From Desmonostoc muscorum LEGE 12446 (lineage in GTDB: Bacteria; Cyanobacteriota; Cyanobacteriia; Cyanobacteriales; Nostocaceae), in the NCBI RefSeq assembly GCF_015207005.2, contig NZ_JADEXS020000001.1, positions 4,526,001-4,590,000 of the forward strand: a DNA stretch of 64,000 bases, in the 5' to 3' direction. A program made the position numbers and the translations under genes. Shown piece by piece: positions 47,336-56,214 of this stretch (its first letter is position 1; each line of letters opens with the position of its first letter). The notes beneath the pieces are model-generated. The model saw only the letters and a program-made list of their open reading frames with translations. It searched no databases and was not told the origin of the DNA.

Positions 47336-48235
47336 TCACACGGTTGTTTTCTTGCGATTATCTTCTGTTCGCTGGATACCGTTGAGGAACATGGGCACAA
47401 ACTTCTCGAAAAACGCCTGCGGGTCGCGTTGCCAAGCTTTTTGTGCAGCTTGAATCCTAGTAAATTGCAACTCAGGTGCTAGCAAAGTCTGGGGTAAGCG
47501 TTCCATCAGATATTGAGGACGTTCCCAAACCGGCATGGTATTCGCTACTTCCAGCAGGTTGGCAACTCGCCGCAGTTCGGCTCCTAAGGTGATATCCATT
47601 CCTGATTCAAAGGCCGCCTGTTCAATTGCAGTATATTTTTGCTTCGCTTGCTCTACTTTTTGCCGATGTTCTGGACTTTTACGCGCGAGTTCTGCTAGCC
47701 AACGGTTACCCCAGCGCACATGTCCTGTTTCCTCTGGCAAAATTTTTTCAATTGTTTCCCGGATTTTGATGTTTTCTTCAGTTTGCGGCGCTTGCTTGAG
47801 GGCGTAAATATGGGCGGAAAAATACTCACAGCCTCGTTTTTCGGTAATATTAATTGCTGCTATGGCAGCAATTATACCGTCCTCTAAGTTGCGTTTTGGA
47901 TCGTAGGCGTCTTTGTCGAGCAGGCGATCGAATTCATCAATATAGGAAGTTCCGGGGGGAGCTCCGACATCGCTTCCTAGATCGATGAGCAAATCAGTTA
48001 ACCACATGGCATGACGAGCTTCATCTGAGATGTGGTGAGATAAATCCCGCACTAGTTCCCGTGGCTGTCCATTCAGTTGCTCGATTAAGTCCGTCAGGTC
48101 TTTACAACTGCGTTGTTCGCTGTAGCGGTAGCGATTCAGAGTAATTAGATGGATTTCGCGATCGCATACCACCCGTTTCAAGATTTCCCTTGCACCCAAA
48201 GCATTCTGAAATTTACGTGGGTAGGTAACTGTCAT
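47336..48235 (-). CDS. Ferritin-like diiron domain protein
   Basis: 299-residue helical protein. Candidate iron ligands are Glu40, the pair Glu72/His75 in DEARH, Glu132 in ITEKRG, and Glu169/His172 in EETGH. This is the E, ExxH, E, ExxH order of ferritin-like proteins. The last 90 residues are a helical extension rich in Arg and Gln. Function is not known; oxidase, iron handling or tRNA/lipid modification are possible for the fold. It is convergent with patX; the G-rich repeat array at 47197-47330 ends just past its stop. The start MTVTYPRKFQNALGAREILKR is the only good one. Confidence 0.8.
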   Translation of the reverse strand: MTVTYPRKFQNALGAREILKRVVCDREIHLITLNRYRYSEQRSCKDLTDLIEQLNGQPRELVRDLSHHISDEARHAMWLTDLLIDLGSDVGAPPGTSYIDEFDRLLDKDAYDPKRNLEDGIIAAIAAINITEKRGCEYFSAHIYALKQAPQTEENIKIRETIEKILPEETGHVRWGNRWLAELARKSPEHRQKVEQAKQKYTAIEQAAFESGMDITLGAELRRVANLLEVANTMPVWERPQYLMERLPQTLLAPELQFTRIQAAQKAWQRDPQAFFEKFVPMFLNGIQRTEDNRKKTTV

Positions 48236-48516
48236 AAAGTTATATAAAGTTTTATAAACCTGTAGTCGATCCTAACTTAGTTTTTTGCAATTGCCGTATT
48301 CCCACTGGATTACTGAAAAAAAGGGTAAAAATTCAAAAAATCAATTACTCAATCTCCACTTCAGTACCAGACATTATATGAATTTTTGTAAAAAATGTTA
48401 TTACTTTTGAATAATGATTTTGACAAATAAAATCGCCAAAAGCCTCTACAGCAAAGCTTTTTCTTTGATATGCACTGGCATTCAAAATCTAAAATTTAAA
48501 AAATTAATCAAAAATA

Positions 48517-48548
48517 GTAGCGTATGTTACAGTTTTTTCTGTTATATT
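48517..48548 (+). promoter_or_regulatory. NtcA site overlapping the -35 region of gifA
   Basis: GTAGCGTATGTTAC (48517-48530) is a perfect GTAN8TAC. A -10 candidate TATATT (48543-48548) begins only 12 bases later, so bound NtcA would cover the -35 region and block RNA polymerase. Repression of gif genes by NtcA is established in Synechocystis and Anabaena. Confidence 0.75.
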
Positions 48549-48607
48549 AGTTTTTAGAGAAAAACAAAAAATATATATTCACTACAGAAACAGGGAGGAC
48601 TATGGTT

Positions 48608-48808
48608 ATGTCTATCGCAGAAAAATCTCGTGCGTTAATGGTTCGTGAACATCAGCAAGTCAAGAATCGCCAACAATCAATGCTGATGCGTGCTGCCCAA
48701 GAACTTGGTCTTCCTGAAGAAGCGTCTCACTACTGGAACCCGATTCAAGGGAAGATAGATACGACTACTCGGATGATTTATGGACGCAGCAACGCGACCA
48801 TGAGTTAG
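48608..48808 (+). CDS. gifA: Glutamine synthetase inactivating factor IF7 (GifA)
   Basis: 66-residue basic, unstructured-type inhibitor that binds and inactivates glutamine synthetase type I when ammonium is plentiful. Arg8, Arg21 and Arg28, reported as essential for binding in Synechocystis IF7, are at the same positions here. The ending YGRSNATMS also fits. The ATG at 48608 is chosen over the one at 48602 because GGGAGG then has a normal spacing of nine bases. It is convergent with glnA, the arrangement known in Anabaena. The NtcA site at 48517 suggests repression under nitrogen starvation, opposite to glnA. Confidence 0.9.
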   Translation: MSIAEKSRALMVREHQQVKNRQQSMLMRAAQELGLPEEASHYWNPIQGKIDTTTRMIYGRSNATMS

Positions 48809-48948
48809 TAGCGAGTTGGATTCGATGAGAGAGATGATGGAGATGGGGAGCAGGGGAGGTAGGGGTAGAATAACTCCTAACTCCTAATGCCCCATGCCCA
48901 ATATCGATAGTTTTCAGCATCACGTTAAAAAATAGCTGTTCGATTGGG

Positions 48949-48973
48949 AAAAAAAGCCACCCTAGAGGGTGGC
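48949..48973 (-). terminator. Intrinsic terminator of glnA
   Basis: GCCACCCT (48956-48963) and AGGGTGGC (48966-48973) form a perfect 8-bp stem. On the minus strand TTTTTTT follows immediately. It lies 35 bases past the glnA stop. Confidence 0.9.
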
Positions 48974-49007
48974 AAAATTTAGAATTTTAGTTAGATACAA
49001 TACTTAA

Positions 49008-50432
49008 TTAAGCATCGTAATAAAGGTAAAACTCGTAGGGATGAGGACGCAGCTGCAATTGCTTGACTTCGTTAGCCAGCTTGTAGTCAATCCAATTTTG
49101 GATAAAGTCTTCTGTGAAGACGCCTGATTCTGTCAAGAAAGCGTGATCGTTTTCCAGTGCTTCCAACGCCAATTCCAAAGAACCTGGAGTTGAAGGAACC
49201 TTCGCCAGTTCTTCTGGAGAGAGTTCATAGATATTTTTATCTAAGGGTTCACCAGGATGGATTTTGTTCTTGATGCCATCGATACCAGCAGAAAGCATTG
49301 CAGCAAATGCCAAGTAGGGGTTAGAAGTAGCATCTGGACAACGGAATTCTAGGCGCTTGGCTTTGGGGTTAGTGCCAGACAGAGGAATACGGATAGAAGC
49401 AGAACGGTTCCCTTGGGAGTAAGCCAAGTTAACAGGTGCTTCATAACCAGGTACTAGGCGCTTGTATGAGTTGGTGCTGGGGTTGGTAATGGCCAACAGG
49501 GCTGGTGCGTGTTTGAGCAGACCGCCAATGTAATACAATGCTGTTTCACTCAAACCAGCATACTTATCACCTGCAAACAGAGGTTGACCATCTTTCCAGA
49601 TGGACTGGTGACAGTGCATTCCCGAACCGTTATCGCCAAAAATGGGTTTTGGCATAAAGGTGACGGTTTTGCCATGTTTTTTGGCAACGTTCTTGATGAC
49701 ATATTTGTAAATCATCAACCAGTCAGCGGCTTCGATCAACTTCCCAAAGCGGAAACCTAGCTCGCACTGACCACCTGTAGCAACTTCGTGGTGATGCTTT
49801 TCAATGGGCACACCTAAGTCTGCCATTGTCAACAGCATTTCTGTACGGATATCTTGGAAAGAATCCGTTGGCGAAACTGGGAAGTAACCTTCTTTGAAGC
49901 GTGGTTTGTAACCCAAGTTGGGTTTTTCAGCTGTACCGGCTTTACCGGAATTCCAAGCACCTTCTTCGGAGTCTAAAAAGTAGTAGCCTTCGTTGGCGGT
50001 TTGAGCAAACCTAGCATTGTCAAAGATAAAGAACTCAGCTTCAGGGCCAAAATAGACTGTATCACCAATACCAGTGGAAACCAGGTAGTCTACTGCTTTT
50101 TGGGCAATCACCCGTGGACAACGGTTATACCATTCACCCGTGCGGGGTTCTTTGATGCTACAAACTATACTTAGCGTTGGCACTTCCATGAATGGGTCGA
50201 TCCAAGCAGTGTTGGGATCGAGTACCATCGTCATGTCCGATTCGTTGATAGCCTTCCAACCCCGGATGCTGGAACCGTCAAAAGGTACGCCATCAGTGAA
50301 TGCAGTCTCATCGATTTGGTTTTGGTACAGTGTGAGGTGCTGCCAAGTCCCTACTGTATCGATGAATTTGAGATCAATCAGCTGAATTTTTTCATCTTGA
50401 ATTCTCTTCAAGACTTCTTGTGGTGTTGTCAT
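49008..50432 (-). CDS. glnA: Glutamine synthetase type I
   Basis: ATP-dependent synthesis of glutamine from glutamate and ammonium, the main ammonium-assimilating step and target of GifA. The 474 residues from ATG 50432 begin [21 protein letters not shown], with GAAGGAG five bases upstream; the frame stays open 25 more codons but that part is untranslated leader. Family motifs include [42 protein letters not shown], the ATP/glutamate region with NRSASIRIP, and the late [15 protein letters not shown]. Length fits GSI-beta-like cyanobacterial enzymes. It has an NtcA-activated promoter (50531-50573) and a strong terminator. Confidence 0.99.
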   Translation of the reverse strand: MTTPQEVLKRIQDEKIQLIDLKFIDTVGTWQHLTLYQNQIDETAFTDGVPFDGSSIRGWKAINESDMTMVLDPNTAWIDPFMEVPTLSIVCSIKEPRTGEWYNRCPRVIAQKAVDYLVSTGIGDTVYFGPEAEFFIFDNARFAQTANEGYYFLDSEEGAWNSGKAGTAEKPNLGYKPRFKEGYFPVSPTDSFQDIRTEMLLTMADLGVPIEKHHHEVATGGQCELGFRFGKLIEAADWLMIYKYVIKNVAKKHGKTVTFMPKPIFGDNGSGMHCHQSIWKDGQPLFAGDKYAGLSETALYYIGGLLKHAPALLAITNPSTNSYKRLVPGYEAPVNLAYSQGNRSASIRIPLSGTNPKAKRLEFRCPDATSNPYLAFAAMLSAGIDGIKNKIHPGEPLDKNIYELSPEELAKVPSTPGSLELALEALENDHAFLTESGVFTEDFIQNWIDYKLANEVKQLQLRPHPYEFYLYYDA

Positions 50433-50530
50433 TGTTACTCCTTCTCTACCAATTTCCTTAAAGTAAAACCAGAATCTTCCAAAGCATCCTAACCCTGCTG
50501 ATCTCAATCCAGCCGTGACACACCTGAAAT

Positions 50531-50573
50531 ATCTTAAATACTAGACATTGGGGTATTTTGTAGCTTGTGCTAC
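50531..50573 (-). promoter_or_regulatory. NtcA-activated promoter of glnA
   Basis: On the minus strand GTAGCACAAGCTAC (50560-50573) is a perfect GTAN8TAC, followed after 23 bases by TAAGAT (50531-50536). This is the class II NtcA layout and closely resembles the known Anabaena glnA promoter, including the ATTTCA just after the -10. Confidence 0.85.
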
Positions 50574-50790
50574 AGATATCTGGATTACAGGTTATATTAA
50601 CCTTTCCCCGATCATCTGTACAAAACTGGAAAGTTCATCACATAGGGGTCAACTTTGGCATAGAATCCTTATGTAGTGGATAGTTTGTTTTTGTGCCGAA
50701 TCTATTTTTAATAGCACAAAAATTTACTGGTGCATAAGTGCAGCCAAATAAATATCAAACCATAGATAGCAACGATTGGGAGAAAAAGGA

Positions 50791-51300
50791 ATGCGCGATG
50801 CGGTAACAAGTTTAATTAAGAATTATGACGTAGCTGGTCGGTATTTTGACCGGAATGCGCTAGATAGCCTAAAGTCTTACTTTGATAGTGGTACAGCACG
50901 GGTACAGGCAGCGGCGGCGATCAACTCTAATGCGGCTGGACTTGTCAAGCAGGCTGGTTTGAAGTTATATGAAGAACTACCGGAACTGATTCGTCCCGGT
51001 GGAAATTCCTATACAACTCGTCGTTATGCAGCTTGTTTACGGGATCTAGATTATTACTTGCGCTACGCCAGTTATGCGCTGGTTGCTGGCAACACCAATG
51101 TGTTGGATGAACGAGTGCTACAAGGGCTGCGGGAAACTTACAATTCTTTAGGAGTACCCATCGGGCCAACGGTTCGCGGTGTGCAGATACTCAAGGATCT
51201 AGCTAAGGAACAAGTGGCAGCAGCAGGTGTGGCTAATACTGCTTTTGTTGATGAACCATTCGATCACATCACACGCGAGTTGAGCGAGATTGATATTTAA
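50791..51300 (+). CDS. apcF: Allophycocyanin beta-18 subunit ApcF
   Basis: Core phycobilisome subunit found in the terminal-emitter trimer with ApcE. The 169 residues start MRDAVTSLIKNYDVAGRYFD. The chromophore cysteine is Cys82 in RRYAACLRDLDYYLRYASYA, with the conserved RPGGNSYTTRR before it. The ending LAKEQVAAAG is followed by about 20 extra residues. The ATG at 50791 is preferred over 50776 because AAAAAGGA precedes it and homologues begin MRDAVT. It is divergent from glnA; from memory the same neighbour order occurs in Anabaena sp. PCC 7120. Confidence 0.93.
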   Translation: MRDAVTSLIKNYDVAGRYFDRNALDSLKSYFDSGTARVQAAAAINSNAAGLVKQAGLKLYEELPELIRPGGNSYTTRRYAACLRDLDYYLRYASYALVAGNTNVLDERVLQGLRETYNSLGVPIGPTVRGVQILKDLAKEQVAAAGVANTAFVDEPFDHITRELSEIDI

Positions 51301-51306
51301 CATTTA

Positions 51307-51332
51307 GTTCTGGCGATTATAAATCGCAGAAC
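51307..51332 (+). terminator. Hairpin downstream of apcF
   Basis: GTTCTGGCGATT and AATCGCAGAAC pair with one bulged G immediately after the apcF stop. There is no strong T-run, so it may be an mRNA-stabilising 3' stem. The rest of 51333-51534 is AT-rich without a gene. Confidence 0.5.
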
Positions 51333-51534
51333 CAAAACAAGATTCACGTAGGTGAACTTAATGATTATCGCACTTTGACTTTATTAGCAAGGTGCGTTTA
51401 CTTTTTTTCACGGCAAAAATCGATTTGTTGTTTGACAAATTAATTCGCAGTACAACAGAAAAAACACTGGAAAAATTTTATACTTCCTCTTATGATATTT
51501 ATTATTCATATAGATAATTTTTGGTAAGAGTTCA

Positions 51535-52011
51535 ATGAGTATTAATGATCTAGAATTTCTGCAAGGTGCAGCTTTTCTTCGACTCCTCAAAGGAACATCT
51601 TATATATCTATAAGTTATTTATCTTCTATTCATTTATCTCTTTATATTATAAAAAACTCAAATCAAGAATCTGCTATTCTATTTAAAATATCAAAAAAAC
51701 CTACTTCTTCATGGTCATTTAGCTTCAGTTCACAGGAAGAAAATGCACTGACAAGGTTTCATCAAACCTATCCTGATGTCAAACTCTTTATAGCATTGAT
51801 TTGTCATCGGGATGGCGTTTGTTGTCTATCAGAACAACAATTATGGACAATTATTGATCCTAGTGAGGGTTTAGCCAACCAACGTGTTTCTGTTAAAAGA
51901 GAATTAAGAGGAAGTTATTATGTGAAAGGTACGGGAAGAGTTCCCTTAGAACATACAGTCCCTCAAAACAATTGGCCTGACGTAATTTTATCAACACCAA
52001 ATAACCTATGA
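51535..52011 (+). CDS. Unknown 158-residue protein paired with a Z1-domain ATPase
   Basis: Not assigned to a family. The 158 residues alternate beta-like and helical segments: YISISYLSSIHLSLYII, AILFKISKKPTSSWSFSFS, LFIALICHRDGVCCLSEQQL, then a basic stretch VSVKRELRGSYYVKGTGRVP. This pattern could suit a small nuclease-like fold but no catalytic motif is certain. Its stop overlaps the start of the Z1 gene by four bases (ATGA), so the two are translationally coupled and probably act together. The pair is clearly more AT-rich than its neighbours, with many AAA/ATT/TTA codons, which points to acquisition by transfer. Confidence 0.7.
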   Translation: MSINDLEFLQGAAFLRLLKGTSYISISYLSSIHLSLYIIKNSNQESAILFKISKKPTSSWSFSFSSQEENALTRFHQTYPDVKLFIALICHRDGVCCLSEQQLWTIIDPSEGLANQRVSVKRELRGSYYVKGTGRVPLEHTVPQNNWPDVILSTPNNL

Positions 52012-54182
52012 CACATACTCCTATTGAAATTAATGGCGACTGTATTGATAGATTAATTAAGAGATTAGAGAAACAAATCGGAGCAAAAGAAGCGAATCAA
52101 CTAAAAAAAACTGCTATTGAAATTGTCCAAAATTGTGTCAATGTTTATTCAGAAAATTTTGGTATTGGTGATGTCGGGAAAAATAGTACAGGTTTAGTGG
52201 GTCAACCTTATAAGGGAACAGACGCTATTCCTAATGGAACAACTGGACTTATTTATGGTCGAGTTCAAAGCGGTAAAACCAATACAACTATTGCAACTTT
52301 AGCACTGGCTCACGAAAATAATTTTCGTTGTTTTATTATTTTAACCTCTGATAATACATGGTTAGGAAAACAAACGGCTAATCGTTTTAATAATCAAGTT
52401 CAAGCAGGCCCTGTTTTCTTTGATTGGGAAGCATGGAAAAAAGACCCTGATGGTTTTGCAAAAACTAAAATTGCACCCTATATAAAAGATACAGGTGTTG
52501 TATTAGTTTCTACAAAAAACGGTCATCACTTAGATAATTTATTGAAAGTTTTAAGAGCAGCAAAAATCAAATGTGTTCCTACTTTGATTTTTGATGATGA
52601 AGCGGATAACGCTAGTTTAAATACGAATGAATCTAAACAAGCTAAAAAAGGAAAAGATGCAATTGATGATAGTAAAATTTTTGAGACGATAGGTAAAATT
52701 CGTCAAGAGGTTGCTAATCATATTTATATTCAAATTACAGCAACTCCTCAAAGTTTATTATTACAAAAGCTCTCTCAGCCTTGTAAGCCACAATTTTGTG
52801 CCGCATTACCAGAGCCAGGAGATAGTTATATGGGAGGAGAGTTATTTTTTGCTGAGGAAAGTAACTACTCTTATATTGTAGATGCTGGAGAAATCAACGA
52901 ACTTAAGAAACAAAAAGGTGCAATAAATCCTGGGAATAAATGGATAATTCCTGAAGGATTACGACTTGCACTTTGTTGCTTCTTCTTAGGTGCAATCTAC
53001 AAAATGCTATCTTCTGAAAAAGAAGATGAGAAATATTCTTTTCTTGCTCATGTTTGTTATAAGCAAGATATTCATAGTGTATTAGAAAAAGTGATTAGTC
53101 AATTTGTAATTAACTTAGATCAAGCAATTAGAGAAAAGAGTTCACATACAGAAAATCAACAAGCTCGCAAATGGTTAGCTCAAGCTTACAACGAGCTAAA
53201 TAAAACTGCTGATAATTTACCTCCAATTACTGAACTTATAGATGAATTACAAATTCAATTAAGACGTGCAATTCCTAAAATAATTAATGCAAATAACCCT
53301 GAAAAAGAGCCTAATTATAATCCTGGTATGAACATATTAATTGGGGGTAATAGATTAGGAAGAGGTGTAACAATTGATGGTTTAATGGTAACTTATTATG
53401 GACGAGATGCAAAACAAAAAGTGATGGATACAGTTCATCAACATGCTCGAATGTATGGTTATCGTCCACAATTGAAAGATGTAACACGCCTCTTTTTACC
53501 AAAACATATACTAGACGCTTTTCGTTCTATTCACGAAGCAGATGAAGCGATGCGGCAAGCAATTGGAGATGATATTCATAATATAAAACTACAACCTGTT
53601 TGGATAGGAGGAAATCTTAAACCAACTCGTTCTAATGTTTTAGATCCTTCAGTAATTGATGTATTAGTACCAGGTTCATTAGTTTTTCCTCAAAGTCCAG
53701 CCTATAAAAAAGATGAAATCGAGGATAATTTCAAAGAAATTGAGAACCTTTTAATAAATTATCAAGATAATAATCAATATTATGAAGTTGATATAGACTT
53801 TATAATTAAAATACTCAATTATACAAAAAGTCATTATATCCTCTCAGAAAAATGGGAAGATAAACGTATTATCAAAGGATTAACAGATATAAAATCAAAG
53901 GGTATGACAAAGGGTCGTTTAAATGTTCGTAGAGGTGAAAGAAATAATAATCAAGGATTAGATATGACGAGAAAAGACCCTTTTGAGTGGATGTTTGGCT
54001 TCGGATCAGGTAGGTGGTCATTAGAGGCTAAAGAGAAATATCCCGATGTCCCAACGTTAATTGTTTGCTATCAAAAAGGTGAAAAAAGCAAGAAATGGGA
54101 TGGTCATCCTATATATGTACCTATGTTGGTTTTACCTAAACAAAAATTTGTTTTAATGTTTAATTATGATGAGAATGAATAG
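52008..54182 (+). CDS. Z1 domain-containing SF2-like ATPase
   Basis: 724 residues. Helicase-type motifs are visible: GRVQSGKT as Walker A (84-91), LIFDDEAD as Walker B (193-200), TATPQ as motif III (244-248), GGNRLGRGVT (446-455) and QHARMYGYR (478-486) as motifs V and VI. The last two are hallmarks of Z1 proteins. Z1 proteins are usually found with a DNA methyltransferase, a MORC/HATPase protein and a Vsr or other nuclease in putative restriction or defence systems; none of those is here. The only partner is the overlapping small gene upstream. Base composition is AT-rich relative to flanks. The C-terminal 190 residues are unassigned. Confidence 0.85.
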   Translation: MTHTPIEINGDCIDRLIKRLEKQIGAKEANQLKKTAIEIVQNCVNVYSENFGIGDVGKNSTGLVGQPYKGTDAIPNGTTGLIYGRVQSGKTNTTIATLALAHENNFRCFIILTSDNTWLGKQTANRFNNQVQAGPVFFDWEAWKKDPDGFAKTKIAPYIKDTGVVLVSTKNGHHLDNLLKVLRAAKIKCVPTLIFDDEADNASLNTNESKQAKKGKDAIDDSKIFETIGKIRQEVANHIYIQITATPQSLLLQKLSQPCKPQFCAALPEPGDSYMGGELFFAEESNYSYIVDAGEINELKKQKGAINPGNKWIIPEGLRLALCCFFLGAIYKMLSSEKEDEKYSFLAHVCYKQDIHSVLEKVISQFVINLDQAIREKSSHTENQQARKWLAQAYNELNKTADNLPPITELIDELQIQLRRAIPKIINANNPEKEPNYNPGMNILIGGNRLGRGVTIDGLMVTYYGRDAKQKVMDTVHQHARMYGYRPQLKDVTRLFLPKHILDAFRSIHEADEAMRQAIGDDIHNIKLQPVWIGGNLKPTRSNVLDPSVIDVLVPGSLVFPQSPAYKKDEIEDNFKEIENLLINYQDNNQYYEVDIDFIIKILNYTKSHYILSEKWEDKRIIKGLTDIKSKGMTKGRLNVRRGERNNNQGLDMTRKDPFEWMFGFGSGRWSLEAKEKYPDVPTLIVCYQKGEKSKKWDGHPIYVPMLVLPKQKFVLMFNYDENE

Positions 54183-54264
54183 GTGATATTTTTAATTGGC
54201 GATCGCGCCTGTATAAAATAGTTTTGTTAGGTTAAAGCTGTGTTTTTGGAGTTGTCTTCGACTA

Positions 54265-54684
54265 ATGCCTGCCAGAGATATCTATCACGATGCAGTCATC
54301 AAAGCACTTGCAGCAGATGGTTGGACAATAACCAACGATCCTTTATATCTCGCCTATGGAGGTAGAGAACTTTACGTAGATATTGGAGCAGAAAGAGTTA
54401 CCATTGCAGCTGAGAGGGGTGATGAAAAAATAGCTGTTGAAATCAAAAGTTTTTTGAGTTTGTCTCCAGTGAGTGACCTTCAAGAAGCAGTCGGACAGTA
54501 TGAAATATATCGCACCGTGCTTAAAGAATTAGAGCCAAAACGCCAGCTTTATTTAGCAGTTCCCAAACGAGTTGACGAAGGTATATTTTCCGAACGCTTT
54601 GGTCAGCTAATTCTTAACAGTATAGGAATAAACCTAATTGTCTTTGATGAGCAACTAGAGAGGATTATCAAATGGATAAACTAG
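54265..54684 (+). CDS. xisH: XisH family protein
   Basis: 139 residues. XisH was described as a factor controlling excision of the fdxN element in Anabaena, but homologues are common without that element and look like small endonuclease-fold proteins. Here Asp39 in YVDIGAE and Glu59-x-Lys61 in VEIKSF form a PD-(D/E)xK-like pattern. The start MPARDIYHDAVIKAL is typical. It overlaps xisI by 13 bases, so the two are coupled. There is no fdxN element or recombinase in the window, so excision control is not the obvious role; a toxin-antitoxin-like or defence role is possible. Confidence 0.9.
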   Translation: MPARDIYHDAVIKALAADGWTITNDPLYLAYGGRELYVDIGAERVTIAAERGDEKIAVEIKSFLSLSPVSDLQEAVGQYEIYRTVLKELEPKRQLYLAVPKRVDEGIFSERFGQLILNSIGINLIVFDEQLERIIKWIN

Positions 54685-55007
54685 CTCGGTATCGTGAAAT
54701 TATTCGTCAGTTGATATTTGAATATGCTGGTCACAAACCTGCTAATGGTCAAATAGAGACAGAAGCTGTCATTGACTCAGAACGAGACCATTATGAAGTG
54801 TTACACGTCGGTTGGGATGGTGTGCGGCGCGTACATGGTTCGGTAGTACATATAGATATTATTAACAATAAAGTTTGGATTCAATATGATGGTACTTCCC
54901 AGCCAGTAGCGGAGGCATTATTGGAAGCAGGTATCCCCCGTGAAGATATTGTTTTGGGTTTCCATCCAGCTGAACTACGGCAATACACGGATTTTGCTGT
55001 ATCTTAA
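54672..55007 (+). CDS. xisI: XisI family protein
   Basis: 111 residues, the usual partner of XisH. Family sequence is evident in MDKLARYREIIRQLI, ETEAVIDSERDHYEVLHVGW, VHIDIINNKVWIQYDGT and the C-terminal GIPREDIVLGFHPAELRQYT. The ATG at 54672 lies inside the end of xisH. Both are of normal length and seem intact. They follow the Z1 unit by about 80 bases but differ from it in base composition, so they are probably a separate acquisition. Confidence 0.9.
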   Translation: MDKLARYREIIRQLIFEYAGHKPANGQIETEAVIDSERDHYEVLHVGWDGVRRVHGSVVHIDIINNKVWIQYDGTSQPVAEALLEAGIPREDIVLGFHPAELRQYTDFAVS

Positions 55008-55078
55008 TTATCTCATAGCGGTTCCCATTCAGATGCAGTACAACATCATATCGCAAGGTGTAGGGGCACGGCACTGCC

Positions 55079-55283
55079 CATTGGTGTCAACTTAACGTGA
55101 AACCCTTGTCAAGACGTGATGTTGAGTTCATTTATTTACCGTTACTTACCGCGTTACCCCACCCTAACCCTCCCCTTGTAAAGGGGAGGGAACTAGATTC
55201 CTTTTTCCCCCCAATCCATCGGGGGGATTAAGGGGGGTAAAGCGGATGTGGGACAAGCGTTTCAGCTTAAGTTGACACCAATA
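55079..55283. mobile_element. 205-bp MITE with 9-bp target duplication
   Basis: ATTGGTGTCAACTTAA at the left and its inverse TTAAGTTGACACCAAT at the right form the ends, and similarity continues inward to about 30 bases. GGCACTGCC flanks it directly on both sides (55070-55078 and 55284-55292), a target-site duplication. It interrupts a GTAGGGGCACGGCACTGCC palindrome. Inside is CCCTCCCCTTGTAAAGGGGAGGG. No coding capacity. The rest of 55008-55530 holds no gene. Confidence 0.85.
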
Positions 55284-55530
55284 GGCACTGCCTTGTCCCT
55301 ACAGGTACACTTGTGGGGAAACGCTATAAGTTGTGTATTCTCGAAGAAGAAAAAAGTTAGAGCAATGCCTGGGTTGGGCTGCGCCTACGCAATTCGCAAA
55401 TCTTCATAACTCTAAGGGAATAAAAACAATCGCATAGCTGTTGAAAGTCAACGACCATAGTATTGTTTTTATTTATAAATCCCTTTGAAAATCCAGTTTT
55501 TCCCATACTTTAAGTTTTCTAAAGTAGGAA

Positions 55531-55764
55531 TTATCTAGGATTAAGGTGGCGTCTAGTCCCCCATCCTGGATTGACAATGGCGGCTAAATCTTCTTCTGAC
55601 AATTTATCAATCTCAGTTTCTAGTTCTGCAACGGTGAATTCATAGCCACGTTCACGAGCAATCTTGATAAAGGCTTCTGGATTAGCTGTTGCTTTGAGCT
55701 TTTGCTGTAATGCTTGATCTCGTTTTACGGCTTCAAAAAGTCGGGCAGCATTTTGCTGTGTCAT
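55531..55764 (-). CDS. Nif11-type leader peptide family protein (orphan RiPP precursor candidate)
   Basis: 77 residues with the Nif11-like leader: ARLFEAVKRDQALQQKLKAT, then IARERGYEFTVAELETEI and the closing LSEEDLAAIVNPGWG. The remaining tail, TRRHLNPR, is short and basic and lacks Cys, Ser or Thr-rich core residues, unlike classic precursors of lanthipeptides. The N-terminal part of the family also occurs in proteins of nitrogen-fixation regions. No modification enzyme, protease or transporter lies nearby, so it is an orphan. The start MTQQNAARLF is preceded by CAGGAGA on the minus strand. Confidence 0.85.
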   Translation of the reverse strand: MTQQNAARLFEAVKRDQALQQKLKATANPEAFIKIARERGYEFTVAELETEIDKLSEEDLAAIVNPGWGTRRHLNPR

Positions 55765-56214
55765 GATAGCGTATCTCCTGTTTTAAATATCAGGTTTGAG
55801 TGCAGTAATTTGACTCCTGCAAGTTCACCAAATGTTGTAAAAAATTTTTTGATTCAAGTATATAGGCCTCATCTTAAAGCAAAATAGAAAAATGTGTTGG
55901 TTTTGACAAAAAAATATAACTTTTAGGCTATTATTTAACGCTTTGTAAAATTCAGTCCTCAGATAGTAGCAGTATTTACCAAGACTTATACGATTTGAGA
56001 TTTTGCGGCGAAAAGCGTGTAGCAGGATGTGCAGGCTAAGCTACGGGAACCCTTAAAGGCGAACCGACGTAGACGCTTTTGGCAGGATATGAGCAAAATT
56101 TATAGTATAAATTTATTATCAAACACTGTAAAAATTTACGGTGTCCAGATCCCCTCAAAGAAGTCAGGGATCTAACTTTTCGCCAATGATTTAAGATTGC
56201 TGTAGAAGTTGCCG
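55765..56214. other. Gene-free spacer
   Basis: AT-rich DNA carrying the degenerate GATCCCCTCAAAGAAGTC hairpin (about 56146-56170) and GCAGGATGTGCAGG-type sequence. No gene was recognised. Confidence 0.5.

Noticed and set aside
50433..50507. 25-codon extension of GlnA
   Set aside because: No ribosome binding site; GAAGGAG and the conserved start both support ATG 50432.
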